A DNA stretch of 64,000 nucleotides from assembly GCA_028751875.1 (NCBI GenBank), contig CM054158.1:17759808-17823807 (forward strand), written 5' to 3'. The translations under genes were made by a program, and so were the position numbers. Shown here piece by piece: positions 32,201 to 42,372 of this stretch. The DNA comes from Rapana venosa. Lineage: Eukaryota > Mollusca > Gastropoda > Neogastropoda > Muricidae. The notes under the pieces were generated by a model. That model made no database searches. It was not told where the DNA came from and saw only the letters and a program-made list of their open reading frames with translations. How positions within the stretch are numbered: position 1 is the first letter of the stretch; every line of letters starts with the position of its first letter.

Positions 32201-35200
32201 ATATCTAAGACACTTTCTTGTAGGAGAGACTAATGGTGCTCACCGTTTTACTTTCCTATTATCACTGTCAATGGGGGCCTAGTGGAAGGTCTGTTTATGC
32301 TAGATTTTCACAGGCATGACCAGTGATATTCTAACAACAAATACACAAGACTCTTCCAGTCGGTGGCCTTATGGCAGCCTAAAGTTGATATTGCTGCCAT
32401 CCATGCTCTCCCCTTACCTGTGCAAAGGTGTACACAGGAATGATGATTGTAAAGAGAAAAGGACTGAAATGGGGGACACTGTTGTCATGTGTTTGCTTAC
32501 AAATGGTTCACCAGTATAAAATAAACTCATTAATAACAAACAACCCTACAAGAACAATCATTTTTTACCCCCCCCCCCCCCCACAAAAAACAAACACCCA
32601 ATCAAATGCAAAATTCTCTCACGAAAATGACCCCAACTCCAACCGTAACACATTAAAAAAACCCAAAACAAAACCAAAATTAACAAAAATAAGAAAACAG
32701 TAGGGGAGGGTACCCTAGTGGTTAGTGTTGCACATGTGATCTGATGGCTTGAGTTTGAGCCACCACCAATGTGCCTGTTCGAGGGAATTTTCCCCCTGGA
32801 GTTAACACTAGTGCTGACTCCACTTTCCCAACAGTCCTTTGGATGAGACAATAAACCATGGTCCTGTGTGCAAACGCATGCATAACATCTTATGCTCATG
32901 TTAAAAACCCGTTTTGCCTTTTGGAAAACTAGCCCATTTCATGCTGGGAAGAAGACAAAATTTGGAGAAAAAAACCCCATGCATACAGGTGTTGTGTTTA
33001 GACACTATCCCCACAGTTCAAATGTGACTGCCATAATGGCAGGTAAACGGTTGAATATGCAAAATCTCACCTTTGCTTAACCTCAGAGTTCTAGCCAAGG
33101 TATGTGTCCCCCCCCCCCCCCCCCCCCCCCCCCCCAAACAAAACACTGAAATAGTATTATATCCTTACTTATCAACACGAGTACAATTGCACAAAAGCAT
33201 TGTTTACCTGTATTGTCTGTCTTCGGTGCAGAAGAGGCAGCAGACTGACTGTTAGAAGACTGACCAAAAGAGAAGCCACTGGTTAGAGGTTTACTGGAAC
33301 CACCAAATATAGATGGCTTCTCTTTCGATACACCAAACAAAGGCGGAGTCTCTTTCTTCTCACCAAAGACAGATGACGTCTCATTCTTCTTACCAAAGAG
33401 AGACGATGTCTCTTTCTTCTCATCTAAGACAGATGGCGTCTCTTTCTTTTCAAGGCTGACAACAGGTGTGGGCACAGGGCTGCATTTGTCCTCAGCATTT
33501 TTTGCACGGTCAACAGAGTACTTTTTCTCCAGATCACCCAGATGCTTTTCATAGTCTTTGAAAGATGGTGTCAAAATGCAGTACGGGTTTTCCTCAACAT
33601 GCTTCCGTATCCAAGACAGTATATTTTCATTCAGCACCTTCAGCTGTCGCAGATATTCAGGATTTTCAGTAGAGTCCTTACTGCTCATGTCTGATGGTTT
33701 TGGCTGTGTTCCATTGGTTTTTGGCTGGAAGGTGAGGTTACTGCCAAAGTTGAGTGTCACTCCGGTGGACAGGGAAGGTTTGGCAACTGAGCTGTCTGAG
33801 GTTTTCAAGGCAAAGCCTGCAAAAATGCTCCCCTGAGGGGAAAAAAAAAAGGGAAAACAAAGGTTTGTTAATGACCATTCTGCAAATATCTTGGAAGTGT
33901 ATTTGTATGGGTTTATATTCCTTTTATTTGAGCAGGTATGAATTTTAAAGTGTACAACAAACAAACAAAAACTAAACTCTGAATCTGTCATTGGCTCAAT
34001 CATTCTAGCACACAATGAAAATGGTCTGAATGATCACGCAACAAGCTACTCAGATTCTTTAGTCATTACTCTGCTGACATAAACTGAACAAAAACATACC
34101 TTCAATCTTTTTCTGCTCTACAAGCCTGATCTACAACCCTTGAATCATTTTCTGTTCTACAGCACGATTTAAGAGTCATAAAAAGCTAAAGCTGGCCCAG
34201 GCTAAAAGCTTTGTCAATTATTGATATAAGCTAAGCGCCAAGGCCTACAATAGAATGTTCTGTAGTAAAATGTTGTGTTGAGATTACCTTTGGCCATGAC
34301 AAACTCTTAACACAACAACCTGCACTCTCCTTTAAAGGAGAAAAAAATCCTCTAAGTCGAAGCATGGTTGCCTGTATGATTAGGTACTTAAAAACTGTCA
34401 TACATGCAAACTTATCCAGTGTGCAATTTCAATCTCACAGTGATTCCAAAGTGGGATGAGCAAGTCAAGAGTGCACATTCTAGGTGACCTCCAGAGTGTA
34501 AAGCTGGAGAACGCACAGTAACAAAAGCTAAAGCTTACTGAGAATTTCACCACTATAATTGTGCAGGATTATTGCCTCTGCGCAGCAGAAAACAAAGGTA
34601 TTCCAATCTTAAACAGTTCTGTGATTGTTCTCTTTCAATAATTTTTTCTACATGTATATTGTTCTCTTTTAATAATCTTCCACATGTATACTTCAACAGA
34701 ATCCAAGTCAACAACTGTGACACCCCCCCCCCCCCCCCCCCCAAAAAGTACAGTTTACGCTGCAGAGAATTTATCAGCTACTGATGACTGGTCACAAATA
34801 TGAATTAATTTCCATTTCCACAACAACAAACTGGGGAGGGGACGGGATAGCTCAGTGGTCGGAGCACTCGCTTTCCCCAGCCAAGTTAAGCAGCGTCGAG
34901 CGTGGTTACCACTTGGATGGGTGACCGTTTGCGCGCCTTGGCTTCAGTACAGTTCCCCCAGTTCACCCAGCTGTAAATGGGTACCTGCCCTCTTTAGGGT
35001 CAGGGAAGGTAAAGCAGCGAGGGAGAGGAGATGGGCGCCGCCCTCAATATGCTGGCCCTAGAGAAGTGAGGTCTCTGACACCTCGCTCCCCTACGACCTT
35101 ATAGGTTATGGGACTCCTTTACCTTCCTTTTTACAACAAAAATTTCAGAAAGGAAACAATGAGTTCATGATCCCTGCACAGCATTTCTTTTTTATTTGAT

Positions 35201-37575
35201 ATGTAAAATAAAACCCATAAAAGGGGAAAAACCCTAAGAAATAAAAACCCACAGCCTTATCTAAGCACTAATCTATCATCTTAAAAACCAAATGAACAAA
35301 AACAAAGAGGTCCACTTACTGAACTCTTGTTTTCAGAGTCATTTTGTCGTGTTCGCTTCGCTTTACGTATAACTCGAGTCTTCAAAACATCCTGGGAGGC
35401 TAAAGAAAATGTTCCAGCCTGCAACAATGTGTATCAGTTCAAACATTTGATCTTCTTCATTTAAGAAAAATATATAATCTATCAGACTTCTAGCTATGGA
35501 ACTCATCAAATAGAATGTGAATACTTTCAAAATATGTCAGCATTTCTATCACTAGGAGTGAGATTTATGCAAATTGTGTAAAGGAAGGTGGTAGGAGACA
35601 TGACATTAAGGCAATATCAAGAAGAAAAAAAGAGTACATCAAGGTAACAGCCTTCAGGAAATGAAAATGAGTGATCTCTGGACTGTTAAACTTCACAGAA
35701 GGTAATAAAAAAAAAGTTTAAAGACAATGCATAAGCCTTTGCTGAAAAGGATCTTATGAAAAAAAGAAAAGGGACCATTTGTTTAAAATAGCTGATCTTT
35801 TACTTTCTGATATATATCTGAAACATTCCAGGGAAAAGATTATAAATACACTTAACCCAATGAAATGCTTTTTGCACATACATTTTTTTATTTTTTTAAA
35901 ACATTTTCTCTGTCAAAATTAGCAAATTGAAACAGATGTCTTCCTTGTTATACATGTGTACGATGACAGGGGGGGGGGGGGAAGGAGATTTATATATTCT
36001 TTTATTTCAAGGATAATGGAATAAGCACTAATGTGCTTTTTTCATCCAGACCCCGTATGTAGTTTTTTTTGTAAATTTTGTCATCCGTTCCCAACAGCAC
36101 ACGATGGCCTACTCTTCCAAAAAGCGGAACAGGTTTTAATGTGTGCAAAATGTTCTGCGTGCGTTTGCACATGGGACCTTGGTTTATAGTCTCATCCGAA
36201 GGACTTTTGGGGAGAGTGGAGTCGGCACTGATGTTAACTCCAGAGGAAAAATCCTCTCGAACGAGAATTGAACCCGGGTCAACAGATCACGAATACATTA
36301 CTGTAACTACCACGCTACCCCCACCCCCCTCCTCCCGAGAGAGAGTCATTGTGTTTGATCTAACTCTGCTTACCTGATTTTATGTTAGAAATGGGGTCTC
36401 TTACTTAAATCTTGATGAATTGTTCAATCTACTGTGTGTGCAAGCAAGTGCATATGTGTGATTGTGTGTGAAAACATAGTTAAATAAATGACAAATCTAA
36501 CCTACTTACCAAGTTACAGAGAATCTAGCAATAATCTGAAATGTTTCCAAGCTGTGTAACTTGCATTGGGTTATAGAAAAAATTCACAAAAAAACCCCCC
36601 AAACCAAACAAACAACCCTCCCCCCACCTGAAACTGTTCAATGACAAGCTTTTCATATACTCAAAATAGTTCTTAAATTTCATACCAAAATAAAAGTAAA
36701 ACTGCTAATAGCCTTTCTCTTTTATAACCTTTTCTGCAGCACATGTGAAAATAGAATTTTCATCAGAAAGAACATGTCAACATCTTTTTCTTAGTCAAAT
36801 GCTCAGACAGCAACTATTGTTGTCTGTCAAATGAAAAACAACAACAAATGCATTGTGCTGCCATTAAGCGCCTGACAAGACAGGCTCAGTGAATCTGACT
36901 GCGGCATTTGAGAGAGTAATGTTTATGTTCTAGGCCTTTCTAGAAAAAAGGCAAGTGAATGGAGCAACAAGGCAGAAAATAGACAAGCAGGGGACAGGAA
37001 GAAAAGGAACAAGGCAGAAACAAAGAGAGGGACAGGAAAGATTTTATTTATTATTTATTTATTTATTCTTTTATATCGAGGATAATGGAATAAGCACTCA
37101 TGCTTTTTTGCATCCAGTCCCCGTGTGTATGTGGTTTTGTAAATTTTGTCATCTGTTCCCACCGGCACACAATGGCCTACTCTTTCGAAAAGCGGAACAG
37201 GATTTAACGTGTGCGCAAGATGTTCTGCGTGCGTTCGCACACGGGGCCTCGGTTTATAGTCTCATCTGAAGGACTTTGACATTCAGTTCGGTTTTTGGGT
37301 CAAACTGGGAAGAAAGGACGAGGCTGGGAATCGAACCCACAACCTCACTGTTTACTTGATGGCAGGCGAACATCTTAACCATCCTGCCACCTTCCCTCAA
37401 AGAGGGAATTCTTTGCATATAATTTCCAGGTGGGGCTGCTGTTTATATTGACACAATGACAGGCTCCCAGCATCCCCACATGGCGAAGAACTGTCAACTG
37501 ACGAACCTCTTCTGGCTCCTCTTCGTCATCCCAATTTCTGTCGTTAAGTTCTGATGTAGGTCTTCTTTTGGACAT
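29082..37575 (-). CDS. NUP50: NUP50, nuclear pore complex protein Nup50 (7 coding exons, 462 aa)
   Basis: Nup50 is a mobile nucleoporin on the nuclear side of the pore. It binds importin-alpha and helps displace cargo and recycle the importin with RanGTP. Joined exons (37507-37575, 35320-35418, 33208-33832, 31673-31867, 31010-31088, 30554-30672, 29082-29284) keep phase and give 462 residues, against about 468 in human. Residues 1-23 ([20 protein letters not shown]) and 24-56 ([22 protein letters not shown]) match the two importin-alpha-binding segments. Residues 116-160 ([31 protein letters not shown]) match the conserved middle helix region. FG motifs include GFSFG, PFSFG and SLFG. The Ran-binding domain fills about 345-462 ([65 protein letters not shown]). 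The start is set by the family match; a non-coding first exon may lie upstream. The gene faces away from PHF21A. Confidence 0.95.
29285..30553. other. NUP50 intron 6
   Basis: The intron is AT-rich. I see no repeat shared with the rest of the window and no additional exon. Confidence 0.6.
30554..30672 (-). CDS. NUP50: NUP50 coding exon 6
   Basis: The acceptor is TTTGGCCAG and the donor GTATGT; 119 bp, phase 2 to 1. It encodes the core of the Ran-binding domain. Confidence 0.93.
31010..31088 (-). CDS. NUP50: NUP50 coding exon 5
   Basis: The acceptor is GTCTGACCAG and the donor GTGAGA; 79 bp, phase 1 to 2. It encodes [20 protein letters not shown], the acidic lead-in and start of the Ran-binding domain. 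Confidence 0.92.
31673..31867 (-). CDS. NUP50: NUP50 coding exon 4
   Basis: The acceptor is GACTTTCAG and the donor GTAGAT; 195 bp, phase 1 to 1. It encodes SSGFSFTSG, the [15 protein letters not shown] cluster and an Ala-rich linker before the Ran-binding domain. Confidence 0.9.
32700..33100 (+). mobile_element. SINE-A2 in NUP50 intron 3
   Basis: The head reads CCTAGTGGTTAGTGTTGC (box A) and TTGAGTTTGAGCCACC (weak box B). The body has GGAGTTAACACTAGTGCTG, the central motif TTGGATGAGACAATAAACC (32839-32857) and the 3' end GAGTTCTAGCCAAGG. It matches 24165-24560 along its length. It is antisense to NUP50 and ends next to a poly-C tract. Confidence 0.85.
33107..33135. repeat. Poly-C tract in NUP50 intron 3
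   Basis: About 27 C residues lie some 70 bases below the donor of NUP50 exon 3. On the NUP50 sense strand this is a G-run just inside the intron. Confidence 0.9.
33208..33832 (-). CDS. NUP50: NUP50 coding exon 3 (large)
   Basis: The acceptor is TTTCCCCTCAG and the donor GTAAAC; 625 bp, phase 0 in and phase 1 out. It encodes the first FG-type sequence, the conserved middle region and a five-unit 10-residue repeat. Confidence 0.93.
33302..33451 (-). repeat. Five tandem 30-bp units inside NUP50 exon 3
   Basis: The units encode [40 protein letters not shown] and [10 protein letters not shown] (residues 184-233). The period is exactly 10 residues, and four of the five units end in FG. Confidence 0.9.
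34357..34540 (+). repeat. SINE-F copy 2
   Basis: GTCGAAGCATGGTTGCCTG, GGTACTTAAAAACTGTCATA, CCAGTGTGCAATTTC, CACAGTGATTCC and ATTCTAGGTGACC match the copies at 19672 and 45625. Confidence 0.6.
34720..34742. repeat. Poly-C tract
   Basis: About 20 C residues in NUP50 intron 2. Confidence 0.9.
34836..35130 (+). mobile_element. Chimeric SINE: tRNA-like head joined to a 5S rRNA segment
   Basis: The head at 34841-34878 (GACGGGATAGCTCAGTGG, then GAGCACTCGCTTTCC) resembles the D and anticodon arms of a tRNA and holds a box A. It is followed by 34883-34929, which reads as the internal part of 5S rRNA: AAGTTAAGCAGCGTCGAGC (A-box region), GGTTA, and CTTGGATGGGTGACCG (C-box region). Downstream are CAGTTCACCCAGCTGTAAAT and GGTACCTG, then GGCGCCGCCCTC, GGTCTCTGACACCTCG and a pyrimidine-rich 3' end. 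It lies antisense within NUP50 intron 2. Parts of two different pol III genes are therefore fused in one short element. Confidence 0.85.
35320..35418 (-). CDS. NUP50: NUP50 coding exon 2
   Basis: The acceptor TTGTTGCAG precedes GCTGGAACATTT and the donor is GTAAGT. It has 33 codons, phase 0 to 0, encoding [20 protein letters not shown], the second conserved N-terminal segment. Confidence 0.93.
35995..36325 (-). mobile_element. SINE-A in NUP50 intron 1
   Basis: The minus strand reads GTTGACCCGGGTTCAATTC (box B), TCTGGAGTTAACATCAGTG, the central motif TTCGGATGAGACTATAAACC (36182-36201), AACCTGTTCCGC and GGTCTGGATG. It ends at TTATCCTTGAAATAAAAG. The head resembles SINE-A2 while the 3' half is SINE-A. 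Confidence 0.85.
36785..37045 (-). mobile_element. SINE-G 3' part (split by an inserted SINE-A)
   Basis: On the minus strand it runs GTTTCTGCCTTGTTCC, a CT-rich middle, TTGTCAGGCGCTTAATGGC and GACAGACAACAATAGTTGC. Its missing 5' part lies beyond the SINE at 37050-37395. Confidence 0.75.
37050..37395 (-). mobile_element. SINE-A nested in SINE-G, NUP50 intron 1
   Basis: On the minus strand the head has GGCAGGATGGTTAAGATG and GTTGTGGGTTCGATTCCC. The central motif is TTCAGATGAGACTATAAACC (about 37252-37271), and the 3' end is TTATCCTCGATATAAAAG followed by an (AATA)n tail. It is nearly identical in layout to 21181-21524. Confidence 0.88.
37396..37485 (-). mobile_element. SINE-G 5' part, other half of the split copy
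   Basis: The minus strand reads GCCTGTCATTGTGTCAATA, AACAGCAGCCCC and GGAAATTATATGCAAAGAAT, matching the CCTGTCAGCATAAATAGC block at 22300 and 9240. It ends about 20 bases from the donor of NUP50 coding exon 1. Confidence 0.7.
37507..37575 (-). CDS. NUP50: NUP50 coding exon 1
   Basis: It carries the start codon and 23 codons, and ends GAAGAG before a GTTCGT donor (phase 0). It holds the first importin-alpha-binding segment. Confidence 0.9.
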
Positions 37576-39305
37576 TCTGAAATATATATATTACATCATA
37601 CTGATTATTTTTCAGGTTATTTTTCAGTGATATGACTGAAAGCTCATAAGATTATAATATACAATATGGGTAAAATGCCAGTCACTTCATCTGTAAAAAA
37701 CATTTTCTTATATTGATCTAAGGCTGGAATGTAATGCTATACCATGGATAGATTTCTCAGCTTCTGTTGTAGTTATCTCAGCTTTTGCTGACTCTGCATA
37801 TTGTTAGACATGAATGAGAAAAAGTTGATGGAAACTCACTCTAACAGAGATATCACTGTCACCATTAGAAGGCATTCATAATGCTTGATAGGAAGGCCTG
37901 CAGCAGCCTAGCAATCTGTAAAACACTGAACAAATTTTTTTGTAGCCTCTGTAGTGATGGAGCTCCACTAAGTTCAACTTAATATATACACTGCCTGAAA
38001 GTTTCAAGGCAGTGCACCAAGTACTCCAAAAGTAAGGGGAAATCCATGATAAGTCAAAGTTGACAGTATGGAAAACAACACTTTTATCTTTTAATATAGT
38101 ACAACTAAGAAATGAGGCTGGGGTGAAATTTATACAGATTATAGAGCACACAATAATCTCCACACCTCCAGGTGTGATAATGATGATAGTACTGGGACCA
38201 GAAAACAAGCTGAAAAGACATCATAGACATGTTCGAAAAGAGGTAATATTGAGGGAATAGGGGATACTGACAGTAGGATCATCCCGTGTACGTCAACAGG
38301 TGAGATGTGTCTGAACACATTTGCCAACACTGGGCAACAGAAACTGAGGCAAGCTTTTCATGGACAGAATTTAGTTACCAAAACTGCAAAAGTCAAAACC
38401 ACCACCACAACAATAACTTAAAAATCATCTTTTCATCACAATTCAACGGGAAAGGCATTTTACTGACATTATCAATTGCCTTTATAGTACAGAAATGATT
38501 AATAAGAATCAAGATAATGGTCAAACTCCAACTGCCCACTTTGGCTTTAATCACAGAATGAAAACACAAGATAACAGACACAAAGTAACCCCCCCCCCAC
38601 CAAAAAAAAAACAACCCCCCCCCCCCCCTCCCCCTTTCTATCTTGGACACATGCTGAGTGGGAAGCTTCTGTGGGACTTATTATGAAAGGATTAAACATA
38701 TCCTTTGTACTTGTAGACATTTTTTTAAGGCTCCCGAGTTAACTGGGCTCAGAACTGTTTTCGACTCATTACTTATTAAAGTGAAGAGGATAATGCAAAT
38801 TGATTCTTATACCATAGGTTCTCGAGTTACAATTCGCAAGTTGTGGGATGGATTCTTGTTGACATTCAGGAAGGTAGAAATCTCCTAAGTGAACTTCTGT
38901 TTGTTAGATCTATGACAGCCTTATTCTGTGTAAAAAAAGAAAATTACTCAACATCCATCCAAAACTTTACCTGCACATTGCCATTGGGCTAAGCAGTTGA
39001 TATATTTCAGAATCAACTTAGCTGGATCTGCTGGTAATGTATTGCACGTGTTGCTGATGTTGGGTTTCAAAATAGATTGAAATACATTTAATTCAACTTA
39101 TCTACTAAAATCCATAAACTTGGTAATGCAAAACTTTAATCAACTGCATGACCCACTGCATTTATGAAGCCCCAAACAATTGTGAACTCGTCATTTTGTC
39201 ATATCCAAAACCTGCTGAAGTGAATGCCAATCAAAATTACAAGATGCTGGCCATCCACAAAGTTGATTAGGGGAACATAAATGTTTCATGATTTACTCTA
39301 CTAAC
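37576..39305. other. Upstream of NUP50 coding start
   Basis: This should hold the NUP50 5' untranslated exon and promoter, but I cannot place them. Poly-C runs interrupted by A lie at 38590-38632. No repeat copy recognised. Confidence 0.4.
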
Positions 39306-41100
39306 AAAGTCCAAACCCCAAAGAACAATCTTGGGCGACTTATGGAGAGAAGTTAAGCGAAATTTGCAAGAACTCCCCAAGAGAATTTTTCAAAAGTGTG
39401 AAGACGATGAGAGTAAGAGATGAGCCATTCAATCCAACAACAGTAGTGAATGATGCAAATGGAGAGGCACTGCACAAAGAAGAGGAAATTCTGAAACGAT
39501 GGGAAGACTATTTTAAAGATCTTTTAAACCCATCTGGAGTACAAGCTTCCAGCTTGCAGTTCTCACCACGCTACAAAGACCAGTTAGAGCCCCAAATCCT
39601 TGAAGCTGAAACAAGAAAAGCAATTAAAACCAGCCCAAAGGGCAAAGCGGCAGGTGATGACGGCATAACAACTGAAGCCATCCTTGCATGCGGAGAAACG
39701 GGAGTTAAGTGGCTCACCATCATCTTCCAGAAAGCATGGGAAGAGAGGAAAGTACCAATGGACTGGCAAAATGCAATAGTGGTGCCAATTTGGAAGAAGA
39801 AGGGCAGCAAGAGAGACTGCAGCACCTACAGAGGCATTTCACTTCTAAGCCATGTAGGGAAAATGTATGCAAAGATTCTGGAACAGCGCACAAGAGCCAA
39901 AGCAGAACACCTACTGAGCAATGCCCAGTTTGGCTTTCGGAAAGGAAGAGGGTGCACAGATGCCATTTTCGCACTCTGACAGCTGTGTGAAAGAGCCATC
40001 GAATACAACCAAGACCTGCATACAGTATTCGTTGATCAAGAAAAAGCTTTCGACCGAGTCAACAGAGACAAGCTCTGGAAGATCCTGGAGCAGTACGACG
40101 TGAAGGGGCAGTTGCTTGATAACATCAGAGCAATCTATGCCAACAGTATGAGTGCAGTCTGAACAGCCAGTGGAACATCCGACTGGTTCCTGGTTACATC
40201 AGGGGTCAGGCAAGGCTGCGTACTCTCCCCCCTTCTCTTCGTGATCTACATGGACCAGATTACAAAGGAAGCCAACCCAGATCCTGAGGCCCTGAACGAA
40301 CTATTATTTGCTGACGACCAGTCCCTGATGAATCAGAACAAAGCAGCTCTTCAAGAACACACAGACCAACTCAACACAAGCTGCGAGAGGTATGACATGA
40401 AGATCAGTATCACCAAAACAGAAGTTATGTCTGTCAGCAGAAATCCAGGAAAGCTAGACATCAACATCAACGGCACCCAGCTGAAACAGACCAAAGAATT
40501 TAAATACCTTGGCAGCCTCTTCACTGAAGATGGAAAATTGGACAGAGAGATAGAAACAAGATGCCAGAAAGCGAATGCAGTCAGTTACCAACTCGCCCCC
40601 CTTCTAAAACATCCCAGCATCCCAATGAGCACCAAGGCAAAACTCATCAACGCCATCTTCGTTCCAACACTCACATACCAGTGTCAGACATGGGCCCTAA
40701 CAAAAGCCTTAGAGAGAAAACTGGTCACATGTGAAATGCGCTGCCTGAGAAAAGCTGTCAACAAGACCAGACGCGACAAGATCAAGAATGAGGTGATCAG
40801 AGACATGGTTGGACTAACACCAATTCTCCACCATATCGAACAACAAAGGATCAGGTGGTTTGGTCACCTCACTAGAATGCCGCCCAACCAACCAGCCCTA
40901 CGGGCATACACCATCAAATACAATGGCTGGAAAGCCAGAGGTAGACCAAGGAGACGATGGAGCGACTCCGTGGCTGACACCCTGCGAGCCCATGACCTGT
41001 CACTACATCAAGCCTCCCGCCTAGCTGCAGACAGACGTCTGTGTCTCCCCGCGACGCCGAAGGGCACCAGCGGCAGATGAAAGAAAGAAGAAAGAAGAAC
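39306..41100 (+). mobile_element. LINE fragment, reverse transcriptase, with two in-frame TGA stops
   Basis: A single frame from about 39380 to 41080 encodes most of an RT: PKGKAAGDDGITTEAILACG, NAIVVPIWKKKGSKRDCSTY, RGISLLSHVGKMYAKILEQR, NAQFGFRKGRGCTDAIFAL, TVFVDQEKAFDRVNRDKLW, SGVRQGCVLSPLLFVIYMDQ and LLFADDQSLM (FADD active site), then FKYLGSLFTEDGKLDREIE and RIRWFGHLTR. Only two stops break it, TGA 39977-39979 and TGA 40160-40162. The endonuclease region is missing (5' truncation). It ends near the GAAA/GAAG-rich sequence at 41080-41100. It is a different LINE family from the RTE-like copies. It lies between the divergent NUP50 and PHF21A genes. Confidence 0.88.
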
Positions 41101-41307
41101 AAAGTCATGATAAGCATTTCACTTTCAGCAACCTGTTCAAGACCAGCCATGCTTTTAAAACAAACTAGTTACAACTATCCTGTTTGCCTTCACATACAAC
41201 ACAGCATTATTCCTTTTTACCTGAAAATGTATTGAATAATCCAAGATTTTAACAATAATGTAAAATGAATCAAAATTCTTTCCAGTAAGGATTTTTGTTT
41301 TGGTTCT

Positions 41308-41430
41308 TTGTGGAGCAGTTAGGCCTACTGATTTAGCCTAATAAGTCCCCCCCCCCCCCACCCCCCCTCTGGAGCAGTTAGGCCTACTGAGTTAGCCTAA
41401 TAAGTCCACCCCCCCCCCCCCCCCCCCAAT
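41308..41430. repeat. Tandem duplication of about 60 bp with poly-C
   Basis: GGAGCAGTTAGGCCTACTGA, then TTAGCCTAATAAGTCC and a C-run, occurs twice in a row (about 41310 and 41371). Each unit carries its own poly-C tail. Confidence 0.9.
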
Positions 41431-41801
41431 CTGTGGTAATTTTGCATTTTGCGATGTACTTAAAACTTCCAGGTCTTGACTAAAACATAAATAAAGAGTA
41501 GGTTGTGTCTGGTGAGTGGTATAAATTCTCTTAACTCCTTAGTTTGGCTATGCCCCTGTGTAGCCTACAGATAGCCTAGGCCTAGTAGGTTAGTTTGCTG
41601 ATTTCCCCCATATCGGAACTGAGTAGTTTTGAGAGACACACACACAAAAACTTGGCACAATTTTGCCTCGTACTCTGTGAGTAAATATGTTCCCAATTGG
41701 TGTCTCAATTAGCCGCGACGCCCACCTGGCAACTAGATCTGCACATCAACTGGTCAAGAATCACTTCACTGGTTTACACATGGAGTGCGCCATGTAGACT
41801 G

Positions 41802-41809
41802 TCACGTGA
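41802..41809. promoter_or_regulatory. Palindromic E-box TCACGTGA upstream of PHF21A
   Basis: A perfect TCACGTGA, of the type bound by bHLH-zip factors, lies about 570 bases before the PHF21A start codon in a non-repetitive stretch. Use as a promoter element is inferred from position only. Confidence 0.3.
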
Positions 41810-42372
41810 TCTAGTGATAAATGCGCCAGCCTGGGCCCAGGTTAAACCTCCGCTTTAAGTGCAGGATACGGCTGCTTATCTAAATATACCGGCAGAAAAT
41901 AAAGTAAACAAGTTTTAAAATAATTATTGTAACAGTTATAACTTAGAGGCAAACAGACAATGCCTACTGAAATTAACTTGACAAACATGGAACATTTGCG
42001 TAAGAAAAAGAGTTCCCTTCAGGCTACAAACTTTCTGTTTGAAGTTCATCCGGGCAGTCAGAAGTGTCCAAAATAATCTTCACTGCCGTTATACTGCCTA
42101 TGAAAAAAAATAGTACCCTGCTTTGCCGTACTTCTTTTCATATTGAATTAACCTGAACATTTGAAGCAGCTTAAAAGCACACGACAAATTGTACATTGAT
42201 TGATTTATACCGGTATACATTAATTTGTAAAATAGCAGCTCAATAAGCCGCAGCGGATGGATATCTAAACAAATGCTTTTTGTAGTTGATTGTGCATCAT
42301 GGGCAGGAGGCCTGTCGAGTGCTAAACTTCTACACGAAAAGAAAACATCGAAGAAGATCTTTAAAAAATTCA

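Noticed and set aside
34881..34930. 5S rRNA gene
   Set aside because: Only the internal segment is present and it is embedded in a SINE with a tRNA-like head; both the 5' and 3' thirds of 5S rRNA are missing.
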